DNA of 24,995 nt from Scleroderma bovista (Eukaryota > Basidiomycota > Agaricomycetes > Boletales > Sclerodermataceae), in the NCBI GenBank assembly GCA_037178675.1, contig JAYMGJ010000644.1:1-24995 (forward strand). Direction: 5' to 3'. Both the position numbers and the translations under genes were made by a program. The notes beneath the pieces are model-generated. The model was not told where the DNA came from and made no database searches. It saw only the letters and a list, made by a program, of their open reading frames with translations. Shown here in pieces: positions 15,054 to 23,696 of the stretch. Within the stretch, counting starts at the first letter, position 1, and each line of letters starts with the position of its first letter.

Positions 15054-15355
15054 TGTTAGCACAGAATTAAAGTTACGCTATATAGTACCAAACAATATAT
15101 ATGAGTATGCTTTATCAGCAAGGGGGTCTCTTGCAGATGCTGGTAACAGGCAAGGTGGTTCTAGGATGACTTGCCTTGCAGTTTGAAAATGTACTGTAGT
15201 TGATAAATAGCGTTTTGCTTACCCTCCTTTTCTCCTTTTTTAAAATATTTGAATTCTAGGATCACTGGATGTACCAGGTGCTGGAGAAGGCAGGTGTGTA
15301 GGGCCAGGAGAAGCTGTAAGCACAGTTTATGCTGGGTGCATGTGCAACTTCAACA
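15054..15355 (-). mobile_element. LTR of a copia-like retrotransposon (302 bp), copy B
   Basis: On the minus strand this element starts TGTTGAAGTTGC and ends GTGCTAACA, giving the TG..CA ends typical of LTRs. Just before its start on that strand is the purine run GTGAGGGGGAG (plus 15366-15356), as expected for the polypurine tract preceding a 3' LTR. The outer 209 bp recur at 3812-4020. No second LTR is seen to the right, so the rest of the element is lost or unrecognisable. The weak minus-strand frame before the tract could be the eroded end of a copia RNase H, but this is not certain. Confidence 0.6.
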
Positions 15356-16687
15356 CTCCCCCTCACTGTGCTGCACATAGAGCACTTCAGTGAATAAGGT
15401 GCTAGATGCTGCCAGAGGGAAACTGTAAGCCTAGTTGGGCTCTGAACTTCACAAATTGAATTTCTCGCATGCATCAGCAAAACAGCACTTTTGGGCTACA
15501 GACACTACAGACCACATGACTTGTGTACAGGTCTGTACAGCCTGTACAGACCCATTAACTCTGCCAATCAGTAAATCACTTCTTTTGTTTGATTACACAT
15601 AAGTGTTCATAGTGGCCCATAATAGCCCATAATATAAATGGTATACTACCAGATTGAGCCAAACCTCCCCCCAGATGCTCAGTGTTGCCCAGCAATGCAG
15701 AAAGTCTGCTATGCAAACTGGAGAGCAAGCTAAAGGCTTATAACAGCACAAATGCATCATGGGTACAAATGGCCATAATAAATTGTTTACCTGCTAGTAG
15801 CTTTCAAGTATGTTGGACTACAAATGATCCAAGTGACTAAGTTTTCATGCAGTAATTGCCAAACTCATAAAATTTATTTATCCTACTAGTAGTACACTCC
15901 ATGCACACAACTCAATACAAGGCACATACCATCCACATCGTGACATACAAGTATGAACAACATGATACTATTTATATGGACTACTTAGTCCAGACAAGCC
16001 ATCAATAGCTGATCACCAGCTCGCTCAACAATTGTTCCTAGGATTGATGAGTACAATAAAAATTAGTCTGGTAAGGTGTAAAACATACCTTGGCGTTTGG
16101 TGGACTGTCATGATTCATGGGCAAGGGGTCGACGCAGAGACAGCTCACTCAATCTGCATTGTTTCATCGCTACTTGTAATGCCCCCACATCCATATCCTT
16201 CTCATGAACCTGAGTTGTCTTGTTCTGAGCTTGATGCTGATAGAGCCTGGAAATTACTTCGTGTTGATGAGCCAGGCAAGCTGGCAGGACTTGCTCAGCT
16301 CAGACGACTTCTTGTTGTGCCCTCGTGATGTCCAGGACAAGAAGTGCCTTGTCACTCTCTTCAAGATCATTTGGTAGCTAAATGACCTGTGATAAGCAAA
16401 GGGACAAGGGTAAATTTACAGGTCACCTACTGATTGTGACAGCAAGTCAAGAGCCTCATACAACTCGGAGAGGGTGCCAAATGGATTGAGTTTGGACTCA
16501 GTAATATCAGGACAGTGAGTAAGTGTACTTGTGACAGGAAAGTTGCACCTCCAATGAGACGAGTTATTGCCAGCATGGAGTGAGTCGGGCATAATGAGTA
16601 GAGTTCAGGCAAGTCCCATTAGCTCAGCCACTGATGGGGGCTGATAATATATTACGTACACAGTTTTCCCAGGTTTTCCCCTGTATA
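15356..16687. other. Gene-free AT-rich stretch, possible retroelement remains
   Basis: No gene is supported. The left end carries the polypurine tract of the adjoining LTR. At 15524-15548 there is an inverted repeat, TGTACAGG and CCTGTACA around a 9-nt centre. A 98-codon open frame at 16032-16328 has no recognisable features. The right end should contain the 5' terminus of the Plavaka element, but I cannot place its terminal inverted repeat. Confidence 0.45.
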
Positions 16688-17462
16688 ATGCCTTGTTGTC
16701 CAAGTTGCGGTAAGGGCTTCAAGAGTGAAAGCTCTGTAGCAATGCACATGGGCCAACCTCGTTCTGGCTGCAACACTTGGATCAATAATCTAGTTTGTAT
16801 TCACGAGTCTCTGCATACTGAGATCCCGACTTCAGCTGACCAAGATTTTGACTCTATTGATATGGTCATTGAGATGGAACATTCTGTGGATCCCTCAAAC
16901 CCCACTATAGCCTTCCAACCACCCTCGATGGATTCGTCCAGTAGTGACATGCCAACCGTACCCATGGACACTTTTGATGGTGCAGCACAAACGTATGGAC
17001 TTGGCCAGACGTTTATGGACACATTTGGGAGTGACCAGTTCAGTGAATTCCAGAAGTCAAACCTGTATTATCCCTTCACTTCCTGCAGTGAATGGGAGCT
17101 AGCATTATGGCTACTTTGCTCTGGGCTCAGCATGTGAGCCATGGACGCCTTTCTATTGTTACCAATTGTGAGTCCATTCCCCACTTTCTTTGCATCTTAT
17201 TTACAACTTGGACTTTGTAGATAAGGACCCTTTGTCTTTCATTTTTGACTGTGAAAGAACTCTGTGGGCGCGCAGAGCTTCTTCCAAGCGGACCATGTTG
17301 GCATGCAATGGAGGTATGTATCAACAATGCACCCAACAAAACAACCCGTGTACTTGTACTGGTGAGATCCGTTGGAGTGTATTGCATGGCTCCTTAACCA
17401 TCCCTTGTTTCACGATGTGCTCGAGTTCGTTCTGCATTGTGTATACAGGACGTTGGAGAAGC
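16688..17462 (+). pseudogene. Plavaka-type transposase, 5' part (broken)
   Basis: N-terminal part of a Plavaka transposase, a CACTA-related DNA transposon family common in Agaricomycetes. It starts at ATG 16688 with a zinc-finger-like CPSCGKGFKSESSVAMHMGQ followed by PRSGC, then an acidic Ser/Pro-rich stretch, then EWELALWLLCSGLSM. After a TGA (17135) the frame continues AMDAFLLLPI to a 53-nt intron (17168-17220). Exon two gives KELCGRAELLPSGPCW, then after a 1-bp frameshift near 17330 VYLYW, TGA (17363), and DPLECIAWLLNHPLFHDVLE with VYRTLEK. Both TGAs sit where the family usually has Arg or another residue and are explained by CGA to TGA. Coding stops dead at 17462, where a satellite-rich insert begins. 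The frame resumes at 21885 as LCQVYTEWMTG. The element is not autonomous. Confidence 0.9.
17455..17462. repeat. Left copy of 8-bp target-site duplication
   Basis: GGAGAAGC here is repeated exactly at 21877-21884. Taking out 17463-21884 restores the transposase frame across the join as YRTLEK then LCQVYTEWMTGDEAW. The duplication is therefore the footprint of an insertion. Confidence 0.85.
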
Positions 17463-17467
17463 ACATA

Positions 17468-17538
17468 ATGCACCTGCATTGTCCCATACAACACGGACAG
17501 ACGAAGCTGACAATTGGCCGTTCTACATGGCCAGCTGG
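17468..17538. repeat. Left inverted terminal repeat of the insert
   Basis: It contains ATGCACCTG and GACAATTGGCCGTTCTACAT. The matching right end, read as reverse complement, has ATGCACCTG and GACAATCGGCCGTGCTACAC, spaced 31 rather than 32 bases apart. The middle portion is poorly conserved. Confidence 0.7.
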
Positions 17539-17710
17539 GATAGGGCCCAGCTATGGCGCATCCTCATGCCATACGAGTGGGCTAATGTAAGCAGTTTCAC
17601 CATGCAATATTGGTGGCTCATGGAGAGGTTGTCACCAAGCAATATCAGTGGGCTGACACACTGGTACACTAGATCAGAATGGACTGCGGCAAAAGGGCCT
17701 TATGCAGCTG

Positions 17711-18150
17711 GCATTGAGGCCGAATGATTGCAGCAGGGCAGCTGCCATAGCAATGCAGCCAGAGGTGAATGCCACAGGGTTGCCATGGCATTGAGGCCGA
17801 ATGATTGCAGCAGGGCAGCCGCCATAGCAATGCGGCCAGAGGTGAATGCCACGGGCTTGCCATGGCATTGAGGCCGAATGATTGCAGCAGGGCAGCCGCT
17901 GGCCAGAAGTAAATGCCACAGGGTTGCCACAGCATTGAGGCCGAATGATTGCAGCAGGGCGCTGCTGTAGCAATGCGGCCAGAGGTGAATGCCACAGGGT
18001 TGCTGCAACATTGAGGCTGAATGATTGCAGCAGGGCACTGCCATAGCAATGTGGCCAGAGGTGAATGCCACAGGGTTGCCACGGCATTGAGGCTGAATGA
18101 TTGCAGCAGGGCAGCTGCCATGGCATTGCGGCAAAGGACTAGGGTAGTAG
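17711..18150. repeat. 77-bp minisatellite, about 6 copies
   Basis: Units begin with ATTGAGGCCGAATGATTGCA at 17713, 17790, 17867, 17934, 18010 and 18086, so spacing is 77, 77, 67, 76 and 76 bp. The fourth step is short because about 10 bp are missing from that unit. Copies differ mainly by single transitions such as CCGAATG/CTGAATG. The minus strand is open in several frames through the array, but the product would be pure repeat. Confidence 0.9.
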
Positions 18151-18189
18151 TTGCAGCAATGTGGCCAAAGAACCATACACTAAATTGGT

Positions 18190-18790
18190 GTCTCACAATG
18201 TGTCAAGCCCACCATGATGGTGTCCCATTATTACCTGACAGCCCCAGGAACATGATCATCTATAGGATCAGGGGGCCCTGGAGATGGTGTACTCTATTCT
18301 ACTATGGAGCCCTAGCCATGCAAATGAATAGAAGGGCTGCAGTGCCAGTGTTGCATACTTTGCATCAAGCTGTGGAATTGGTGTCCTGTTTCTGTTGGTG
18401 GGCTGATAGAATGGTGTGTCCCATATGTTTTATTGGGCTGTAGGGTTGTTGCCCTGGCCTTGGTGTAAAGCTGCATATATAGTGTCCCTTGCTTCCCAAT
18501 GGGATGCATATAGGGTGTACCCTTCAGAGTAGCAAGCCATGGGGGTGGTGTCCCATGACTATGAGCAGGCCCTGGAGTCAGTGTCATTTATATAGTCAGG
18601 GTGGCCAGCATATGGGTATGATGTCCCATAGCATTAGATGGGCCCTAGTAAAGGTGTTATATAGCTATGTGGGGAAACCTTGCAAGTATATTTCAAAGTC
18701 ACAGGTTATGAATGTGGTATCCCAGAGCATGAAGCAAGCCCTCAATGTGGTGACAACTATGTAGTCGGGCAGGCCTGTATGTTGGCTTCC
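18190..18790. repeat. Degenerate tandem repeat around GGTGTCCCATA
   Basis: A loosely repeated phrase, close to GGGCCCTGGAG..TGGTGTCCCATAT, recurs roughly every 50-65 bp. Examples of its core are at about 18209, 18413, 18546 and 18620, with many diverged versions between. It looks like an old satellite. Unit length and borders are approximate. Confidence 0.55.
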
Positions 18791-19029
18791 CCTTCGGTAT
18801 GATGGGCCATGAGGTTGGCATTCCAGTATACCCAACAGGCCCTAGATACCATGTTCATTGTCTAAATGTAGTGCCGCATATATGCAGCTCTCATAGTACC
18901 ATTAAGCCAGGATGCGGCATTACATACATGTGGCACTACACTTTCAGCACAAGCCTGGATGCGGCACAACATGGCACAGCAGAACAGCAGCACAACATAC
19001 TATTGGCACTACAGGATCAGCACAATATA

Positions 19030-19745
19030 CATATCATTGGTGTACCATGACACTGATGGATTATGAAAATATGGTTGCTGGACATATGTTTTGAGAAGAA
19101 AGGTCCACAGGAGTCCAAATATGGCTGCGGGAATAATGCTCCAGCATGCTCCGGCCACGGCAACAATGTCCCAGACACATAGTACCAAGTACAACATGAG
19201 CTGGGCAAGTAAAACAGTGGTAATCATGTATTAAACAAATATCATTGCCAAACATATGTTGTGAGCAGAAAGGTCCGCAGGAGTCCAAATATGGCCGCGG
19301 GAATAATGCTTCGGCATGCTCCGGCCGCAGTAACAATGTCCCGGACACATAGTATCATATACAACATGAGCTGGGCAAGTAATCATGTATTAAACAAATA
19401 TCATTGCCAAACATATGTTGTGAGCAGAAAGGTCTGCAGGAGTCCAAATATGGCTACAGGAATAATGTCCTGGCATGCTTCAGCCATGGCAACAATGTCC
19501 CCGACACATAGTACCATGTAAAACATGAGCTGGGCAAGTAAAACAGTGGTAATCATGTATTATGCAAATGTTGTTGCCGGACATATGTTATGAGCAAAAA
19601 GGTCCGCAGGAGTCCCAATATGGCTGCGGGAATAATGCTCTGGCCCCTTCCGGCCATGGAAACAATGTCCAAGACACATATAACCACACACATAATCTTC
19701 TAGGCAAGCACACCAGTGGCAATGATTCATTATGCACATATGGTG
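19030..19745. repeat. About 170-bp satellite, 4 copies
   Basis: The landmark AGGTCCGCAGGAGTCC, with variants, occurs at 19101, 19271, 19430 and 19600, giving steps of 170, 159 and 170 bp. The short step is explained by loss of an 11-bp piece (AAAACAGTGGT, present in the other units). Other shared parts are ATATGGCTGCGGGAATAATG, CAACAATGTCCC..GACACATAGTA and AACATGAGCTGGGCAAGTAA. Differences again fall often at CpG or its TG/CA products. Confidence 0.9.
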
Positions 19746-19774
19746 CAGAACACATGTCCTGAGTGCACAAGGGT

Positions 19775-21530
19775 GCAGTGCCATGGTTGTAGTGGTACTG
19801 TGGCTGCAGTTGTGCCATCACCACAGTCTTTCCATGGCCACAGTCTGTTGTGCTGTGGCCACAGTCATGCCATGGTTGCAGACTTGCCATAGCTGCATAA
19901 CCACCATCTTGCCATGGCCACAGTTGTACCACGGCTGCAGTTGTGATATGCTGCAGTTGTGCCATTGCCACAGTCTTGCCATGGCTGAGATTGTCATGGC
20001 TGCAGTCATGCCATAGCCGCAGTCTTTCTGCAACTGCAGTAGTGCCATGGCTGCAGTCTTGCCATGGCCACAGTCTTGTCGTGGCCACAGTCCTGCTTTG
20101 GCTGCAGCCATGGCATCTTGCCATGGCCACAGTAGTGCCATGGCTGCAGTCTTGCCATGGCCGCAGTAGTAGTGCCGTGGCTGCAGTCTTGCCATGGCTG
20201 CAGTAGTGCCATGGCCGCAGTCATGCCATGGCTGCAGTAGTGCTGTGGTCGCAGTAGTGCTATGGCTGCAGTCTTGCCGTGGCCGCAGTCTTTCCATGGC
20301 CGCAGTAGTGCCGTGGCTGCAGTCTTGCCATGGCCGCAGTAGTAGTGCCGTGGCTGCAGTCTTGCCGTGGCCGCAGTCATGCCATGGCTGCAGTAGTGCT
20401 GTGGCCACAGTAGTGCTATGGCTGCAGTCTTGCCATGGCCGCAGTAGTAGTGCCGTGGCTGCAGTCTTGCCGTGGCCGCAGTCATGCCATGGCTGCAGTA
20501 GTGCTGTGGCCACAGTAGTGCTATGGCTGCAGTCTTGCCGTGGCCGCAGTCTTTCCATGGCTGCAGTAGTGCCGTGGCTGCAGTCTTGCCATGGCCGCAG
20601 TAGTAGTGCCGTGGCTGCAGTCTTGCCGTGGCCGCAGTCTTGCCATGGCCGCAGTCTTGCCATGGCTGCAATCTTGCCATGGCCACAGTAGTGCCATGGC
20701 TGCAGTCTTGCCATGGCTGCAGTCTTGCCATGGCCGCAGTAGTAGTGCCGTGGCTGCAGTCTTGCCATGGCCGCAGTAGTAGTGCCATGGCTGCAGTCTT
20801 GCCATGGCCGCAGTAGTAGTGCCGTGGCTGCAGTCTTGCCATGGCCACAGTAGTAGTGCTGTGGCTGCAGTCTTGCTGTGGCTGCAGTAGTGCCATGGCA
20901 GCAGTCTTGCCATGGCTGCAGTAGTAGTGCCATGGCTGCAGTCTTGCTGTGACTGCAGTCTTTCCATGGCAGTAGTAGTGCCGTGGCCGCAGTCTTGCCA
21001 TGGCCGCAGTCTTGCCGTGGCCACAGTCTTGCCGTGGCCGCAGTCTTGCCGTGGCCGCAGTCTTTCCGTGGCTGCAGTCTTTCCGTGGCCGCAGTCTTTC
21101 CGTGGCTGCAGTCTTGCCGTGGCCGCAGTCTTGCTGTGGCCACAGTCTTGCCGTGGCTGCAGTCTTGCCATGGCCGCAGTAGCAGTGCCATGGCCGCAGT
21201 CTTGCCATGGCCACAGTAGTAATGCCATGGCCACAGTCTTGCCATGGCCACAGTAGTAGTGCCATGGCCGCAGTCTTTCCATGGCCACTGTAGTGCCATG
21301 GCCGCAGTCTTGCCGTGGCCACCATAGTACCATGGCCGCAGTCTTGCCGTGGCTGCTGTAGTGCTGTGGCCACAGTAGTGCCATGGCCGCAGTCTTGCCA
21401 TGGCCGCAGTCATGCCATGGCCGCAGTCTTGCCATGGCCGCAGTCATGCCATGGCCACAGTCAAGTTTTCCACCATGTTGACCATGCCACAGTGTTGACT
21501 GTGCCACACTGTTGACCATGCTGCAATGCT
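19775..21530. repeat. 17/20-bp satellite, on the order of 90 units
   Basis: The basic unit is close to GCCGTGGCCGCAGTCTT (17 bp), interspersed with a 20-bp version ending AGTAGTAGT. CCATGG and CTGCAG sites recur through the array. Variation is concentrated at two CpG sites: CCGTGG/CCATGG and GGCCGCAG/GGCTGCAG/GGCCACAG. The left edge is diverged, and the right edge passes into 17-bp units of the form GTTGACCATGCCACAGT at about 21474-21530. The unit carries few stop triplets, so the minus strand is open for up to 1.6 kb in all three frames. I regard those as artefacts. Confidence 0.95.
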
Positions 21531-21800
21531 GATTGACCGGCTCACTATGGTGTAATTGCTGCCATCAGATTCTGCCACAATGCAGTACTGCCTCTATTGC
21601 GCACTGGCTCACTTATTGTATTGGTATGCTACTCCTCTCAGCCCGAGTATTTTCATGAAGACACCCATTTGTCCGGCTTAAGACTTTCACCCTACCCCAT
21701 AATGACAACACAGCCATGGGCCCACCATTGTCACTTGGTGACAATGCTTTCGGTGGCTGACCCATGTGATACAGGAAAGCCCCAGTCATAAGCCTCACTT
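21531..21800. other. Unique right arm of the insert
   Basis: Non-repetitive sequence between the 17-bp satellite and the right inverted repeat. A short open frame (21597-21791) has no recognisable features. Nothing else is seen. Confidence 0.5.
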
Positions 21801-21870
21801 CCGCCAGCCCGTGTAGCACGGCCGATTGTCATCGTCCGCTGACTGTATAACACGGCCTACACAGGTGCAT
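21801..21870. repeat. Right inverted terminal repeat of the insert
   Basis: Reverse complement partner of 17468-17538. CAGGTGCAT at 21862-21870 and a 30-bp block at 21801-21830 match the left end. Six further bases (GGGCTC) separate it from the target duplication at 21877. Confidence 0.7.
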
Positions 21871-21876
21871 GGGCTC

Positions 21877-21884
21877 GGAGAAGC
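21877..21884. repeat. Right copy of 8-bp target-site duplication
   Basis: GGAGAAGC is identical to 17455-17462 and is followed directly by the resumed transposase reading frame. Confidence 0.85.
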
Positions 21885-23308
21885 TTTGCCAGGTATATAC
21901 CGAGTGGATGACAGGTGATGAAGCTTGGAATATGCAGGTATGTTCTTCACACTAACATCAGCGTAGTCACAGCTCCCAAGTGGAGCTACCCTTCTAGGCA
22001 CTATATTATCTTCCGATAAAACAAACATCACGACCTTGTGCAGGGGAAGAGTCGCCCATCCTCTCCTTATCAGCTTGGCAAACATCAAAATGTCCATGCA
22101 TCTCAAATTGTCATCAAATTCATTCATGCTTACTGCCCTCCTCCCTGTGCCTAAATTCATTCACGAGAACAAGCATATGCGAAGCCTCCTTGAGGACAGG
22201 CTAATACATCAGTGCCTGGACATTGTACTAGAGCCCGTCAAGCAAGCTGCACACCTTGGTATCATGCTACCCGACCCTTTGGGCTACAAGTGATATTGTT
22301 TTACTCCCATTGTCAGCTATATAGCCAACACACCAGAGGTGGCAATGCTTGCTACAGTTGGGGGGAAAACCTCACCCCTGACCATGGCTATGTATAAGCA
22401 ATTCAGAGATCCCTTTCAGCACGAGCCACACATGGCATCCACCACCCTGGCCCAGTTGGCGGTAGTGAAGTTGAAGGTAGACCCCTCTGACATTGACTCT
22501 TAAGGCTTACCTTCGTGAGGCACAACAATTTTGCCTCAATGGTGTTCACAAACCATTTTGGAGAAATGCTGCTTTGTGCTGCCCCAGTATTTTTCTTACC
22601 CTGGAGATCCTCCACTATCTACATAAATTCTTTTGGGACCATGATGTGAAGTGGTGCTTGCAAATTGTTGGTGATGCTGAAATTGACTTTAGGCTCTCTG
22701 TATTACAGCCCACAGCCAGCTTTCACCACTTCAAGGGTGGAATTTCTAAATTGAAACAGGTCACTGGTCGTGTACACTGCAATGTTCAGCATTACATTGT
22801 TGGTATCATTGCAGGAGCAGCACCTTGCAAAATTTTATGTGCCATTCACGCACTCATGGACTTCCGTTATCGAGTACAATCCTATCTTATCGATGATGAC
22901 AATCTGCAGCAGATATCTGCTGCACTGGATGAGTTTCACAGACATAAGCAAGCTGTCCTCAACTTTGGCGCATGTCAGGGCAAGGGAAGCAGAATCATCG
23001 ACAACTGGTACATACCCAAACTGGAGCTCATGCAAAGCTTTGTGCCTAGCATCAGGAACATCAGAGTTGCCATCCAGTGGACCACTGACGTGACAGAGCA
23101 TGCCCATGTCACAGAGATCAAGACACCTGCAGAGGCCAGTAATAATCATAACTATGACCCTCAGATATGCCAGTATCTTGACCACTCCAAAAAGTGCAGG
23201 ATGTTTGAGCTCGCTATGTCACTCGTGGAATCCAACGCAGCTTCCCATGGTATTATGCAAGGGGGACTCACAGCTGAGGAGTCTGACTTGGATGGCGATG
23301 TGTTGTAA
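21885..23308 (+). pseudogene. Plavaka-type transposase, 3' part (broken)
   Basis: Catalytic and C-terminal part of the same Plavaka transposase. It opens with QVYTEWMTGDEAWNMQ and a 35-nt intron (21938-21972, GTATGT to CACAG), then LPSGATLLGTILSSDKTNIT and GRVAHPLLISLANIKM, and continues with LEDRLIHQCLDIVLEPVKQA and DPLGYK. A TGA at 22291 replaces an expected Arg codon and YCFTPIVSYIANTPE follows. A frameshift near 22490 leads to a long clean stretch, 22493-23308, with FWDHDVKWCLQIVGDAEIDF, HFKGGISKLKQVTGRVHCNV, KGSRIIDNWYIPKLELMQSF and TEHAHVTEIKTPAEASNNHN. This is the conserved domain I know as DUF6830 (assignment from memory). The stop at 23306 lies inside the LTR that begins at 23301, so the native C-terminus has been displaced. 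Confidence 0.92.
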
Positions 23309-23598
23309 ATTAACCAGCACGCGTTACTAGGTACTGAGGTGCGCGACCACGTGACGCTTACATAAGCCCTCAGAGCGTACATACACAGTAGTATTTCTTA
23401 TTAGTCCCTCAGTAGCTTGAACATCTACTGAGGGTAAGTAGTCCACACACACTCATTCTTACTCATACTGACTTGTAGTAGTTACTACAGGTATTACTCT
23501 AATACAGTAGCTTGAACATCTACTGAGGTTACTACAGGGTTACCAATTTCCTACCACAGCTTCTGTCCTTTAGGTCCACTGTAGCAACCCCCCCAACA
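23301..23598 (+). mobile_element. Probable 5' LTR of a copia-like retrotransposon (298 bp)
   Basis: It begins TGTTG and ends CAACA, a perfect 5-bp inverted pair. Fifteen bases downstream is a tRNA primer-binding site, followed by a gag-like frame. Inside are two copies of CAGTAGCTTGAACATCTACT (about 23411 and 23506), each able to fold as a hairpin. The LTR starts within the last codons of the transposase, and the base run CGATG before it would be the target duplication. The 3' LTR is outside the window, so the ends cannot be checked against a partner. Confidence 0.65.
23405..23533. repeat. Pair of direct repeats that are also hairpins
   Basis: CCCTCAGTAG..CTACTGAGGG (about 23407-23435) forms a perfect 10-bp stem around CTTGAACAT. 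A second copy of the core lies about 95 bp further on with a shorter perfect stem (CAGTAG/CTACTG). They sit within the presumed LTR and may be regulatory or RNA-structure elements; this is inference. Confidence 0.6.
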
Positions 23599-23612
23599 CA
23601 CTTTTTCCAAGA

Positions 23613-23627
23613 GGTTATGAGCCCTGC
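23613..23627 (+). promoter_or_regulatory. Retrotransposon primer-binding site, half initiator tRNA-Met type
   Basis: GGTTATGAGCCCTGC is exactly complementary to the anticodon region of eukaryotic initiator tRNA-Met (GCAGGGCUCAUAACC). Copia and Ty5-type (hemivirus) elements prime reverse transcription from such an internally cut tRNA half. Its place between an LTR end and a gag-like frame supports the function. Confidence 0.75.
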
Positions 23628-23696
23628 TCTTGCCTGAAAGAAGAAGCAAACTTGTGGAAAACAGGATTTATCCTTACCTCAAAAAGATCAAGTGAA

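Larger units (their letters stand above)
17463..21876. mobile_element. 4.4-kb satellite-filled insertion in the Plavaka transposase
   Basis: The insert is 4414 bp plus an 8-bp target duplication and interrupts the transposase between codons, with no other loss. Its ends are imperfect inverted repeats. ATGCACCTG (17468-17476) and its complement (21862-21870) match fully. A 30-bp block (17509-17538 against 21830-21801) matches at 23 positions, and the spacing between the two blocks differs by only one base. The outermost 5-6 bases do not match. Between the ends lie about 170-340 bp of unique sequence on each side and four tandem arrays. No transposase is encoded. The 8-bp duplication suggests a non-autonomous hAT-like element; a Mutator-like element with a shortened or eroded duplication is the alternative. 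Confidence 0.75.

Noticed and set aside
15054..15355. Interpretation as a solo LTR
   Set aside because: The base run before it (CCTAA) is not repeated on the other side; a polypurine tract follows instead, so it is better read as the 3' LTR of a truncated element.
17669..18196. Overlapping minus-strand open frames of 150-175 codons
   Set aside because: Produced by the 77-bp minisatellite; no protein family features.
19818..21519. Very long minus-strand open frames (531, 455 and 332 codons) and many plus-strand ones
   Set aside because: They lie entirely in the 17/20-bp satellite, are open in all three frames because the monomer lacks stops, and encode only the repeat itself.
17711..21530. 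Possible CRISPR array
   Set aside because: Units are contiguous tandem repeats without unique spacers, and the genome is eukaryotic.
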